Shown here: positions 23,894 to 32,437 of the stretch, one piece after another
Layout of the letters: each line of letters starts with the position of its first letter
Position numbering within the stretch: position 1 is the first letter of the stretch
Source: Dactylosporangium sucinum
GTDB taxonomy: Bacteria; Actinomycetota; Actinomycetes; Mycobacteriales; Micromonosporaceae
Reading direction: 5' to 3'
Length of the DNA stretch: 51,048 bases
Assembly (NCBI RefSeq): GCF_014647515.1
Contig: NZ_BMPI01000025.1
Location: 80,587-131,634 of the forward strand
Notes under the pieces: generated by a model
Databases searched by the model: none
What the model was told of the DNA's origin: nothing
Seen by the model: the letters and a program-made list of their open reading frames with translations, nothing else
Position numbers and translations under genes: made by a program

Positions 23894-24123
23894 TCCCGTC
23901 CGGGCCGGCGCCCCGTTCCGCACCCGCGGACCCGGCGCCGGCCCGCCTCACGTGTCCACGCCGTTCGCTCGCCGGCGTGGCCGCGTTCGAGGACTTCGCC
24001 GGCCGGTACGAGCGCCTCGGCTTCACCGACATCGTCTTCCACGACCCGCGCTCCGACGACCCGGTCTTCACCGACGCCCCGGCCGTCGTCGACGCGATCG
24101 CCGCCCGCTTCGCACGCCGGTAG
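23890..24123 (+). pseudogene. C-terminal remnant of an LLM-class oxidoreductase
   Basis: The open frame (77 codons, ATG overlapping the oxidase stop) reads at its end FEDFAGRYERLGFTDIVFHDPRSDDPVFTDAPAVVDAIAARF, with its middle residues matching the C-terminal helix of luciferase-like monooxygenases. The barrel core is missing, so this is probably a decayed gene end left by deletion. A short genuine protein coupled to the oxidase is possible but less likely. Confidence 0.5.
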
Positions 24124-24164
24124 CGATCGTCAGCGCCCCACGCATCGCCCCCGGGTAGCGGCGC

Positions 24165-25529
24165 TCACCGGTCCTGTCGCTGGTCGTGCGGAACGGTGAC
24201 CGTGACGGTGCAGCCGGCCGGGCGGCCGATCTCGTCGTGGCCGCGATAGGTCAGGGTGTAGACCCGGTCGCCGCCGTTGCCGGCGCGTTCGGCACGCAGC
24301 CGCCCGGTCAGCGACGGTTGTCCCGGGACGAATCCCGTGACGTCCGCCGCGTCTGCACCGGTGATGCCGACGAGCTCGAACGCGCGGGGTCCGAGGACGC
24401 CGTCCGGGAGGTCGACGCTGACGTTGACGTCGACCATGCGGTGGTTCGGCGGCCACAGCCGCGGCCGGTCGACGGTGCAGTTCATTTGCCGCTCGGGCAG
24501 CGGTTCGTCCAGGGTGGCCACCGCGTGCCCGATGGTGGCGGTGAGCCGCCCACCGGCCTCGTAGTACATGTGGACGGTGGTGCCGTCGAAGTAGAAGGTG
24601 GGTGCCGCGGAGCGGCCCAGGTCCGGTGCGGCCGCCATCGAGTCGTGCACGACGCCGAGGTGGATCTCCTGGTCGAAGTCGTCGCCGACGTCCACGGCGT
24701 GCATGTTTCCGTCGGCGGCATGGAAGATCACCAGGTTGCGGCCCTGCCAGCGCAGGTAGAACGGGCCGGACGCGTTGGGGCCTTCGTCGCCCTGCGGGAC
24801 GACGATCGGCTGCGGCTGGATCGTCCAGGTCCGGGCGTCGGTGGAGACGGCCCACCGGATGCGCCGCGACACCGGACCGGTCGGGCCGGGCGGCGCGGCC
24901 GTCGGGTTGTCCATGAACAGCATCAGGTACCGGCTGCCGAGCCGCGGGATCGACTGTTCGAAGACCCGGGCGTACGAGGTCTCGCCGCCGGTGCTGGCGT
25001 CGCGCTGGACCGCCGTGCCGCCGTACTCGAAATGGATGCCGTCGTCGGACGTGGCGTACCGGGTGATCGAGTTCTCGCCGTGGAAGTAGAGGAACAGCTT
25101 CTGCTCGCCTTCGATCCACACGGCGTGCGGTGAGGAGATGTGGCTGACCGTGTTGTAGTACGGCGGCCAGCTGTTGGAGATCAGCGGGTTGACCGGGTAC
25201 TCGGTCCAGGGGCCGTCGATGGAATCGGCGTAGGCCAGCGAGATGCCGCCCGGCCGCTCGTGCGGCGCGTAGTACAGGTAGTAGGCGCCGAGCGGGTTGG
25301 CGAAGTAGTCGGCCGCCCGGATGACGCTGGGGAAGATGAACTCGTTCGTCGGGTTGTACGTCAGCCGGCTCTTGTCGAACGCCGTGCCGGCATAGCTGAA
25401 GGTGGGAAAGCTGAACGGGGCGGTGTCGGCCGGCGCCGCGGTCGCGGCCGGCGTCGCGGCGAGGGCGGCGGTGACGAGTCCGGTCGCCGCGGCGTAGGCG
25501 GTGCGGCGGGCGAGGCGCTGAGATGTCAC
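24165..25529 (-). CDS. Secreted beta-propeller protein, glycoside-hydrolase GH43-like
   Basis: A 454-residue exported protein. The signal peptide has RLARR, a hydrophobic Ala-rich core and a cleavage region near ATAAPADTAP (about residues 30-36). Residues ~40-345 form repeated WxxSxDG-type blades (ISLAYADSIDGPWTEYPVNPLI, RYATSDDGIHFE, IRWAVSTDARTWTI, HLGVVHDSMAAAPD) typical of five-bladed GH43/GH32-like propellers; I cannot fix the catalytic acids. The tail has LWPPNHRMVDVNVSVDLPDGVLG and a C-terminal beta-domain found in many secreted actinobacterial proteins. GTG start with GGGAG upstream. It is divergent from the M36 peptidase, shares an operator motif with it, and may act on extracellular polysaccharide. 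Confidence 0.78.
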   Translation of the reverse strand: MTSQRLARRTAYAAATGLVTAALAATPAATAAPADTAPFSFPTFSYAGTAFDKSRLTYNPTNEFIFPSVIRAADYFANPLGAYYLYYAPHERPGGISLAYADSIDGPWTEYPVNPLISNSWPPYYNTVSHISSPHAVWIEGEQKLFLYFHGENSITRYATSDDGIHFEYGGTAVQRDASTGGETSYARVFEQSIPRLGSRYLMLFMDNPTAAPPGPTGPVSRRIRWAVSTDARTWTIQPQPIVVPQGDEGPNASGPFYLRWQGRNLVIFHAADGNMHAVDVGDDFDQEIHLGVVHDSMAAAPDLGRSAAPTFYFDGTTVHMYYEAGGRLTATIGHAVATLDEPLPERQMNCTVDRPRLWPPNHRMVDVNVSVDLPDGVLGPRAFELVGITGADAADVTGFVPGQPSLTGRLRAERAGNGGDRVYTLTYRGHDEIGRPAGCTVTVTVPHDQRQDR

Positions 25530-25653
25530 AGAGTTCTCCCTTGGCGGACGGTGGTGGGCGTGGCGCGCGGTCGTACGACGGGCACGACAGACCGTCCGGT
25601 CGATGAACGGCGAACGGTGGAAATCGGCTAGGAGCGCGGCGGTGGAACCGGAA

Positions 25654-25667
25654 GGTCCACAATGGAC
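25654..25667 (-). promoter_or_regulatory. Operator-like motif GTCCATTGTGGACC, propeller-gene copy
   Basis: Read towards the propeller gene the site is GTCCA-TTG-TGGAC plus C, a 5-3-5 inverted repeat 125 bp upstream of its GTG. The identical 14-mer occurs once more in the region, in the same orientation relative to the divergent peptidase gene. Confidence 0.55.
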
Positions 25668-25807
25668 GGGGACGCCGCCGGCGGTCGCGGATGCCGGTGG
25701 ACACTCCGCGCGGGCCGGTCACAGCCGTGCGTCATCTGTCCCTCCCGCCCCTGGGTGCTACCGGCGTGTTATCGAATGTTGGACGGCGCGCTGCGGCCAG
25801 TCAAGGC

Positions 25808-25823
25808 GATAATACGTATTATC
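25808..25823. promoter_or_regulatory. Perfect 16-bp palindrome GATAATACGTATTATC
   Basis: An AT-rich perfect palindrome in otherwise very GC-rich DNA, immediately upstream (minus-strand sense) of TTGACT. Its size and symmetry fit a dimeric repressor or activator site (LacI-, GntR- or TetR-like). No such regulator is encoded next to it. Confidence 0.5.
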
Positions 25824-26101
25824 TAGGTGGAGCGCGATCGCCTTCGATGCCGGCGGCACTGGAGGACGTGACCCGACAGGTGTCGATCAGCGATCTGGCA
25901 TGATGAACTGCGGCGCGAGCGGTTGCCCGTTCATCGGCCCGGCGGCCGAATGTCGCACATCACGGCTGGTGAACATTCACGCAAATCGCACCGTGTCCGG
26001 ACGCGCTGGTACATCGCCGGGCAGGACCGTTGATCGATTTGTCCGTTGTCGCCCGAAGCGCCGCGACGGCACCCTCGGCCGGGCCGGACCGTCGCCGTGT
26101 T

Positions 26102-26115
26102 GTCCATTGTGGACC
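26102..26115 (+). promoter_or_regulatory. Operator-like motif GTCCATTGTGGACC, M36 peptidase copy
   Basis: Same 14-mer as at 25654-25667, here 113 bp upstream of the peptidase GTG and in the same orientation relative to it. No -10 hexamer is correctly spaced from it, so an operator is more likely than a core promoter. Confidence 0.55.
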
Positions 26116-26176
26116 AGGATATGCGCAGCCTGGTGTCCCTGCGCCGGGCCGTGATAGGCCCTATGAGATCAACTTG

Positions 26177-26213
26177 GCGCCCCCATGGAGCAACACGCGC
26201 CCCCATCTAGCAA
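26177..26213 (+). repeat. Direct repeat GCGCCCCCATnnAGCAA, 20-bp period
   Basis: Two copies, 26177-26193 and 26197-26213, differ only at the two n positions and are offset by 20 bp, about two helical turns. The second ends at the ribosome site AAGAGGAG of the M36 gene, so the repeat lies in the leader or over the transcription start. Confidence 0.6.
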
Positions 26214-26227
26214 GAGGAGAACCGATC

Positions 26228-29164
26228 GTGCGCACATCTGGGTTGAACCCCAGGCGCTGGCGGGGCAGGACGCTAGCCGCGTTCACAGCCGCCGCGGTCG
26301 TGGCGACGAGTGCGGTGACCGCCGCGCCCGCCGTCGCCGATCCCAAGCCCAACCCCGGAAAAGCCCATGACGTCGACGGGCACGGCCCGCGCGACGTCGA
26401 CAACCGCCGCGGTGGCAAGGCACCGACCGCGAAGCAGAAGGCGGCTGCTGACCGCGTCGGCGCGGGGAAGGTCCGCTGGAACTCGCTCGGCGAGCCCGAA
26501 GCCGTCGGCCCGGACAAGGCCCTGGCCACCGGCCTGAACGGCGACCCGGTCGCCGCGGCCCGCCAGTACCTGCTCGACAACCAGGAGCTGTACGCGCTGG
26601 ACGCCCCGGCCGTCGCCGCGATGGACCCGCTGCTGGTCCAGAAGCTCGGCACCGGCGACGTCGTGCTGCTGCGGCAGCGCTTCGGCGACCTGCCGGCCGG
26701 CCACGACGGGCTCGTGTCGATCCTGATCGACAAGGGCAACGTCGTGCGGGTCACGTCGTCGCTCTCCCGGGACACCGCCGCGCCGGAGCCGGCGACGCTG
26801 TCGGCGGCCGACGCGGTCGCCGCGGCCCTGGCCGACGCCGGGCTCACGGCCGGTCAGATCAGCGCGCCCGACGTCCTCGAGGTGGGCGTGCCCACTCCGG
26901 AGGACGGCGTGCGCGCCGCCTACCAGGTGTCCCTGATCTCCACCGATGCCGACAACCCCATCGCGTACGAGACCTTCGTCGACGCACGCACCGGCGGCAT
27001 CCTGATCCGTGAGGACATGGTCGACTTCGACTCCGACAACCCGACCTGGGCCGTCTTCCCGGCGTCCGCGCCGCAGACGCTCACGGCGGGCACCGACCCG
27101 CGGGTGACCTGGTGCTTCACGCCGGCGCTCAACTGCGTCAAGACCGTGAGCGACGCCGCCTCGGGCAAGGCCTGGGACGTCAACCAGCTCACCGGTCAGC
27201 CGACGTACACCTCGTCGGGCAACGCGGCCAACAACGTGGTGCAGTGGGGCGGCGGCGTCGCCGCCTTCCCGGCGGCGACCCGGACGGACCGGAACTACAC
27301 CTACCCGTTCACGGACGCGTGGCACGAGGCCAAGTGCAACCCCGACGTGTTCACCGCGGCCGCGCGCAACGACGGCGACGCGGCGGTGTCGAACCTGTTC
27401 GCCATGCACAACCGGATGCACGACTTCAGCTACCACCTGGGCTTCACCGAGGCCACGTGGAACATGCAGGTCGTCAACGTCGCGCCCGGCGGGCTGGGCA
27501 ACGACCCGGAGCAGGGGCGCGCGCAGTCCGGTGCCCTCAGCGGCAGCCGCAACAACGCCAACCAGAGCACGGGCCGCGACGGCCAGCCGCCGACGACCAA
27601 CATGTACCTGTGGCAGCCGGTGGCCGGCTCGGCGTACCCGCCGTGCGTCGACGGCGACTACGACATGACCGTCATCGGCCACGAGTACACCCACGCGATC
27701 ACCAACCGCATGATCGCCGGCCCGAACAGCGGGATCTCCGGCACGCAGGGCGGCTCGATGGGCGAGGGCTGGGGCGACCTGGTCGCGGCCGAGTACCTGT
27801 TCGAGAACGGCCTGCGCGCCCCCGGCGACACCCCGTTCGTCACCGGCGCGTACGCCACCGGCAACATGCACGAGGGCATCCGTGACTATGACGCCAGCAA
27901 GAGCCCGCTGAACTACTCGGACTTCGGGTTCGACCTGGTCGGCCCCGAGGTGCACGCCGACGGCGAGATCTGGGTGGCCACCAACCTGCGGGTGCGGCAG
28001 GAGTTCGTCAACCGCTACGGCCTGGGCACGCCCGAGCTGCAGCAGCAGTGCGCCGACGGCGTCGTCGACGCGGCTTCCTGCCCCGGCAACCGGCGCTGGA
28101 TCCAGCTGATGTTCGACTCGTTCCTGTTGCAGGCCTCCAGCGCGGTCACCATGGTCAACATGCGCGACAACATGCTCGCGGCGGACCTGGTCCGCTTCGG
28201 CGGCGCCAACCAGGACATCATCTGGAAGGCGTTCGCCGAGTCCGGTCTGGGCGAGGGCGCCACGGCCACGGCGTCGGACACCGACCCCACGCCGAGCTTC
28301 CACTCGCCCTACGCCGACAACGCGACCGTGACCCTGCGGCCGATGGCCGGCTCCGCCGGCGCGAACGTCACGCTGTACGTCGGCGACTACGAGGCTCGGG
28401 TGACTCCGGTGGCCGACACCGACCCGTCGACCCCGCTGCCGGACACGTTCCAGATCCTGCCCAACACCAATTTCCACTTCGTGGTCAACGGCAAGGGCTG
28501 GGGCAGCCAGAAGTTCACCGCTTCCTTCAAGCCCGGCAAGTCGCAGGACCTGAAGCTGAAGCTGCCGCCGAACGTGGCCTCCTCGGCGCTGGGCGCGGTG
28601 GCGTCCGGCGACGGCGTCAACATCAGCAAGATCAACGATGAGACCGAGGGCACGGACTGGGCGTCGCTCAACGGCGTGGCCGGCAAGCAGATCACGATCG
28701 ACCTGGCCGGTGACAAGCCGGTCAACGTCCAGTCGCTCAACGTCAGCGCCCTGCTGCGCCCGGCCATCAACGGCGACGTCGACCCCGGCACGCAGAACCG
28801 GTTCAGCGCCCTGCGCTCGTTCGCGGTCCTCACGTGCAACGCCACGACGGCCGACTGCAGCAAGGACTCGGCCTTCAAGGAGGTGTACCGCAGCAGCGAC
28901 GACGCCTTCCCGGGTGGTGCCTTCCGGCCGACGTCGCCGCAGCTGAACCTGCGCACCTTCGACATCCACCCGACGCTGGCCACGCACGTGCGGGTGGTCG
29001 TGCTGTCCAGCCAGTGCACCGGCAACCCGCTGTACGCCGGGGAGCAGGACAACGACCCGCGGGCGAACACGGACTGCGCTACCAACAGCCAGTTCCGCGA
29101 CCAGGTCCGCATCGCCGAGGTGCAGGTCTTCGGCTCCAGCGGCAAGATCACGCCGGAGCAGTAG
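26228..29164 (+). CDS. Secreted M36-family (fungalysin-like) metallopeptidase
   Basis: A 978-residue exported zinc peptidase. GTG start with AAGAGGAG upstream; a signal peptide follows (RRWRGRTLAAFTAAAVVATSAVTAAPAVA). A pro-region with an FTP-type segment (about 100-260) precedes the catalytic domain. The zinc site is HEYTH (485-489) with the third ligand Glu513 in GEGWGD, the M36/gluzincin arrangement, so it should be active after pro-peptide removal. Downstream come a beta-rich region and a C-terminal discoidin-like domain (about 770-970, INGDVDPGTQNRFSALRSFAVL) probably binding a surface ligand. It likely degrades extracellular protein. A strong hairpin follows the stop. Confidence 0.92.
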   Translation: MRTSGLNPRRWRGRTLAAFTAAAVVATSAVTAAPAVADPKPNPGKAHDVDGHGPRDVDNRRGGKAPTAKQKAAADRVGAGKVRWNSLGEPEAVGPDKALATGLNGDPVAAARQYLLDNQELYALDAPAVAAMDPLLVQKLGTGDVVLLRQRFGDLPAGHDGLVSILIDKGNVVRVTSSLSRDTAAPEPATLSAADAVAAALADAGLTAGQISAPDVLEVGVPTPEDGVRAAYQVSLISTDADNPIAYETFVDARTGGILIREDMVDFDSDNPTWAVFPASAPQTLTAGTDPRVTWCFTPALNCVKTVSDAASGKAWDVNQLTGQPTYTSSGNAANNVVQWGGGVAAFPAATRTDRNYTYPFTDAWHEAKCNPDVFTAAARNDGDAAVSNLFAMHNRMHDFSYHLGFTEATWNMQVVNVAPGGLGNDPEQGRAQSGALSGSRNNANQSTGRDGQPPTTNMYLWQPVAGSAYPPCVDGDYDMTVIGHEYTHAITNRMIAGPNSGISGTQGGSMGEGWGDLVAAEYLFENGLRAPGDTPFVTGAYATGNMHEGIRDYDASKSPLNYSDFGFDLVGPEVHADGEIWVATNLRVRQEFVNRYGLGTPELQQQCADGVVDAASCPGNRRWIQLMFDSFLLQASSAVTMVNMRDNMLAADLVRFGGANQDIIWKAFAESGLGEGATATASDTDPTPSFHSPYADNATVTLRPMAGSAGANVTLYVGDYEARVTPVADTDPSTPLPDTFQILPNTNFHFVVNGKGWGSQKFTASFKPGKSQDLKLKLPPNVASSALGAVASGDGVNISKINDETEGTDWASLNGVAGKQITIDLAGDKPVNVQSLNVSALLRPAINGDVDPGTQNRFSALRSFAVLTCNATTADCSKDSAFKEVYRSSDDAFPGGAFRPTSPQLNLRTFDIHPTLATHVRVVVLSSQCTGNPLYAGEQDNDPRANTDCATNSQFRDQVRIAEVQVFGSSGKITPEQ

Positions 29165-29177
29165 GCAACACCGTCCA

Positions 29178-29207
29178 GGGCCCCGTCGGCGTCGTCCGGC
29201 GGGGCCC
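29178..29207 (+). terminator. Hairpin terminator after the M36 gene
   Basis: A 12-bp stem (GGGCCCCGTCGG pairing with CCGGCGGGGCCC, one G-U pair) with a 6-base loop, 14 bp after the stop and between convergent genes. Serves either strand; no U-tract. Confidence 0.7.
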
Positions 29208-29224
29208 GCGCGTGTGATCGGCGC

Positions 29225-30856
29225 TCATCCCGCCCGAGCCGCGCCGGCGCGGCCGCCGCGCGCCCCGGCGTGGCCGCCGCGCGCCCCGGCGTGTGCCGAC
29301 CTGATGGTGCGGGGACGCCCGGCGCGTGCGGGAGCGGATCCGTCGTCGCCGGCCACGACCACGGCCAGCACCACGAGGATCGTGCCGCCGGCCAGCACCG
29401 CCAGCAACGGCAGCAGCCCGCCGGTCGGTGGCCGCCAGGCGCCCGCGAACGGGTCGAGGCGCGCGCCCGGGCCGGACTGGAACCGCGTCATCACGAACGC
29501 CAGCAGGTACAGGTGCAGCGCCACGGCCACGCACGTCAGGACCGCGCAGTAGGGGCGTAGCCGGCGCCGCCGGGCCAGCCGTTGCTCGAACTGCGGCGCG
29601 CCGGCGGCACACAGCACCACGCCGGCGGCGGCCGGCATCGCGTACCGGCCCTGCGCGAACCAGCCGATGATCGGCAGGTAGTGCAGTTCCAGCGCCACGA
29701 GCAGGCCGATGCAGGCGGCGCCGAGCGAGGCGGCGACGAGGGTGAGCCGGCGGCCGCCGTGGATCAGGCTCGGTACCACCACGGCGCCCAGCAGCAGGTA
29801 CCACGCCGCGATGACCACCAGCGACGGCTTGGTCTCGCCGTAGCCGAACTGGCCGATGACCTGCTTGAGATAGAACGGGATGCGGCGGGTGGCCAGGACC
29901 TGCGCCAGCTGCATCGGGGCGAGGTGCTGCGCGTCGCGGACGACCGGGGCGACGCCGGCCACGCCGGAGTACGCCATCCAGCCGAGCGAGCCGGCCAGGC
30001 CGAGCGACCACGAGCCGGCAACGATCCAGCGGGCCTCGCGACGCCGCCACATCCCGGCGATCCGGCCGGGCCGGGCCAGCGCCGCGCACACCGCCACGAT
30101 GAGCGCCAGCAGCACGGGCCCGAGTTGGCGGACGGTGAGCAGCACCAGCGAGCCGACCCCGGCCAGCACCAGCAGGCGGCGCACGGCGCGGTCGCCGAGC
30201 CGTGCGCCGGGCGTGCGCAGCAGGGCGAGCAGCGCGCAGCAGACGGCGACGCCCGCGGCGATCTCGAGGCCGTTCGGGTTGACCGAGCCGGCCAGGTTCA
30301 CCGCCATCGGCGTCGCGGTGAGCACGACACCGAGCGCGAGCAGCCGGCTGCCGAGCTGCAGCGCGGCCCCGACCGCGCCGGCCAGCAGCGCGGCCGCGGC
30401 CAGCGCCGAGATGAGCCGCGCGAGCAGGATGCCGGTCGGGCCGGGCGCGAGCACCAGCGGCGCACCGACGAGCAGGTAGTAGACCGGGCTGTACCTCGCC
30501 GCCCCGCTCGGGGTGAGGACGCGGACCCGATCGTCGGTCCAGCGCTGGCAGTCGGCCGAGCGCGCCGGGCGGGGCGACCAGGCGCAGTCGACGTTGCTGT
30601 TGCTGGGCAACAGGCTCGCCGGTACCAGGAACGCGGGCTTGCGGTCGTCGCGCCGGTCGACGACCGTGCGGTGGCTGGTGAGCTGCCCGGTGGCCACGGC
30701 GTACGCGCGGGCGATGTGGTCCTTCTCGTCGTACGTGCCGTTGGCCGGCAGCCCGAGCGCCCACCCCGCCGCGATCAGGAAGAACGCCGACAGATAGGGC
30801 CACCACCAGCGCCACCACCGTGGCGGCGCGGACCCCGCGGCGCTACCGGGCCGCAT
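29225..30856 (-). CDS. DUF2142 polytopic membrane protein
   Basis: A 543-residue membrane protein with about eleven hydrophobic segments. The N-terminal region reads LGLPANGTYDEKDHIARAYAVATGQL, the DUF2142 signature with the acidic DEKDH on the outer side, reminiscent of GT-C glycosyltransferase-like proteins that use polyprenyl-phosphate sugars. The ATG lacks a convincing ribosome site, so the start is provisional. The C-terminus is a low-complexity repeat (HAGARGGHAGARGGRAG) encoded by a near-perfect tandem DNA repeat at 29255-29295. It precedes the LCP-flippase pair divergently and probably belongs to the surface-polymer set, but its reaction is unknown. Confidence 0.82.
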   Translation of the reverse strand: MRPGSAAGSAPPRWWRWWWPYLSAFFLIAAGWALGLPANGTYDEKDHIARAYAVATGQLTSHRTVVDRRDDRKPAFLVPASLLPSNSNVDCAWSPRPARSADCQRWTDDRVRVLTPSGAARYSPVYYLLVGAPLVLAPGPTGILLARLISALAAAALLAGAVGAALQLGSRLLALGVVLTATPMAVNLAGSVNPNGLEIAAGVAVCCALLALLRTPGARLGDRAVRRLLVLAGVGSLVLLTVRQLGPVLLALIVAVCAALARPGRIAGMWRRREARWIVAGSWSLGLAGSLGWMAYSGVAGVAPVVRDAQHLAPMQLAQVLATRRIPFYLKQVIGQFGYGETKPSLVVIAAWYLLLGAVVVPSLIHGGRRLTLVAASLGAACIGLLVALELHYLPIIGWFAQGRYAMPAAAGVVLCAAGAPQFEQRLARRRRLRPYCAVLTCVAVALHLYLLAFVMTRFQSGPGARLDPFAGAWRPPTGGLLPLLAVLAGGTILVVLAVVVAGDDGSAPARAGRPRTIRSAHAGARGGHAGARGGRAGAARAG

Positions 30857-30960
30857 GGAGGACAGGAAGTACCGGCATGGGATCCCCGTGAGTGACGTTC
30901 GCTGACCGACACGTATTGCGAGCGGCACGTTCGTACCCGGGCACCGGCGGGATACACCGC

Positions 30961-30978
30961 GGCACCGGCACCGGCACC
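30961..30978. repeat. GGCACC hexanucleotide repeat x3
   Basis: Three perfect tandem GGCACC units followed by degenerate units (ggcgcgggcacc) in the 246-bp divergent gap between the DUF2142 and LCP genes. Possibly slippage-prone; no other feature is clear in that gap. Confidence 0.5.
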
Positions 30979-31102
30979 GGCGCGGGCACCGGTTCCGCGC
31001 GGGTGGAATTCGGGGTTGGTGTCGCGGGACGCCGCCGCCGCTTGTCCACCCGGTCCGTAGATTTTTGCTGTCCGATGTCCCTTGTGAACAGGAGCCGGCC
31101 CA

Positions 31103-32425
31103 GTGACCACTCCGGATGAACAGCACCGATCCGGTGGTTCGGCGAACAGCCGGCTCGGTCCCCGGCCCGGGCGAGAAACGAACGGCCGGCCCGTGCGCCC
31201 GCGCGGCCGGGCGACCGTGGCGACCGGGCGGGGTGCCGTGGCGACCGGCCGGGCAACCGTGGTGACCGGCGGGGATCGGCCCGCCCGGCCCAAGGATCCG
31301 TCGTGGGCGCGGTGGTGCATCGTGCTCGGCACGGTCCTGACCCTGCTGGCCGGCGCCGTGATCGTGGCGAAGGAGGCCCTGCTCTCCTACGCGCTGCGCA
31401 GCGTCGCCCAGCAGAATCTGCTCGGCGACACCGGCAACCGGGCCCAGCAGCCCGGCCACGCGTCGGTCACCGGGGCGAAGAACATCCTGCTCATGGGTGT
31501 CGACGCCCGCCCCGGCCAGGACCCGCGCGAACCCGTACGCTCCGACTCGATCATCATCCTGCACATCCCGGCGAGTTACGACGCCGCGTTCCTCATCTCG
31601 ATCCCGCGGGACACCTGGGTCGAGATTCCGCCGTACGACAACGGGGCCAGGCAGTACGACGGCGGCTACGACAAGATCAACGCCGCGTTCGCCTACGGCG
31701 GTAACGGCCTGACCGGGCCGGCCGCCCGCAGCCATGCCGTCGAGCTGCTCGCCCTGACGATCAAGAAACTGTGCGGGGTGACGTTTGACGGTGCGGGGAT
31801 CGTCGACTTCACCGGCTTCCAGCAGGTCGTCAACGTGCTCGGCGGGGTCGACATGTACGTGGACCAGGAGACCACGTCGGTGAGCATCGGTCACAACAGC
31901 AAGGGCGAGACCGTGGTCCCGTTCCGGCAGTACACCAGGGACGATGGCGGCCAGGGCCTGGATCCGGTTCCGGGAGTGACCCCGGTGGTCTACCACGTCG
32001 GCAACCAGCACCTCGAACCGTGGCAGGCCCTCGACTACGTACGGCAGCGCGAGACCCTGCCCAACGGCGACTACGACCGGCAACGCCACCAGCAACAGTT
32101 CATCAAGGCCGTCTTCAAGCGGATGCTCAGCAAGGACGTGCTCACCAACCCCGTGCGGTTCAACAAGGTCCTCGACGTCGCCGGCAAGGCGATGACGATC
32201 GACAGCGGCGGCATCGACCTGGCCGACTGGGCCTACGCCATGCGCGGCGTGAGCGGCGACGACGTGGTCACCGTCAAGACGAACGAGGGCACGTTCAACC
32301 AGTCGGCCGGCCACGGCACCGCCGAAGACCTCGACCAGAACACCATCAACCTGCTCGCCGCCGTACGCACCGACCGTGTCAAGGGCTTCCTCGCCGCTCA
32401 CCCCGAACTGGTCGCCGGCGGCTGA
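31103..32425 (+). CDS. LytR-CpsA-Psr (LCP) family glycopolymer transferase
   Basis: A 440-residue protein that transfers undecaprenyl-linked glycopolymers onto peptidoglycan outside the membrane. A basic Thr/Gly-rich cytosolic tail (tandem ATGR-like repeats, residues ~35-57) precedes one membrane segment near residues 72-91 (IVLGTVLTLLAGAVIVAKEA). The LCP domain shows NILLMGVDARP, RSDSIIILHI, SIPRDTWVEIPPYD and YDKINAAFAYGG, with the conserved Arg/Asp residues that bind pyrophosphate lipid. GTG start with AGGAG upstream. The flippase gene follows after 12 bp, so both are probably one transcript, which fits polymer export and wall attachment. Confidence 0.92.
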   Translation: MTTPDEQHRSGGSANSRLGPRPGRETNGRPVRPRGRATVATGRGAVATGRATVVTGGDRPARPKDPSWARWCIVLGTVLTLLAGAVIVAKEALLSYALRSVAQQNLLGDTGNRAQQPGHASVTGAKNILLMGVDARPGQDPREPVRSDSIIILHIPASYDAAFLISIPRDTWVEIPPYDNGARQYDGGYDKINAAFAYGGNGLTGPAARSHAVELLALTIKKLCGVTFDGAGIVDFTGFQQVVNVLGGVDMYVDQETTSVSIGHNSKGETVVPFRQYTRDDGGQGLDPVPGVTPVVYHVGNQHLEPWQALDYVRQRETLPNGDYDRQRHQQQFIKAVFKRMLSKDVLTNPVRFNKVLDVAGKAMTIDSGGIDLADWAYAMRGVSGDDVVTVKTNEGTFNQSAGHGTAEDLDQNTINLLAAVRTDRVKGFLAAHPELVAGG

Positions 32426-32437
32426 CCGGCCCGCGTC

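Larger units (their letters stand above)
25530..26227. other. 698-bp divergent regulatory region without a gene
   Basis: No open frame here has coding character. It holds the shared 14-bp motif at 25654-25667 and 26102-26115, a 16-bp AT-rich palindrome at 25808-25823, a TTGACT (plus-strand agtcaa, 25799-25804) that could be a -35 for the propeller gene, and a 20-bp-period direct repeat at 26177-26213 before the peptidase. Such length and element density suggest complex control of both secreted proteins. Confidence 0.7.

Noticed and set aside
24132..24165. AGCGCC/GGCGCT inverted repeat between the LLM remnant and the propeller gene
   Set aside because: Only 6-bp arms with a 22-base loop, too weak to call a terminator.
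25603..26154. Several short open frames in the propeller-peptidase gap
   Set aside because: No ribosome sites, no family resemblance, and they cross the operator-like repeats; treated as non-coding.
31084..31090. GTGAACA before the LCP gene, similar to the importer operator
   Set aside because: Only 7 bases, no inverted repeat or second copy, and unrelated gene context; chance match.
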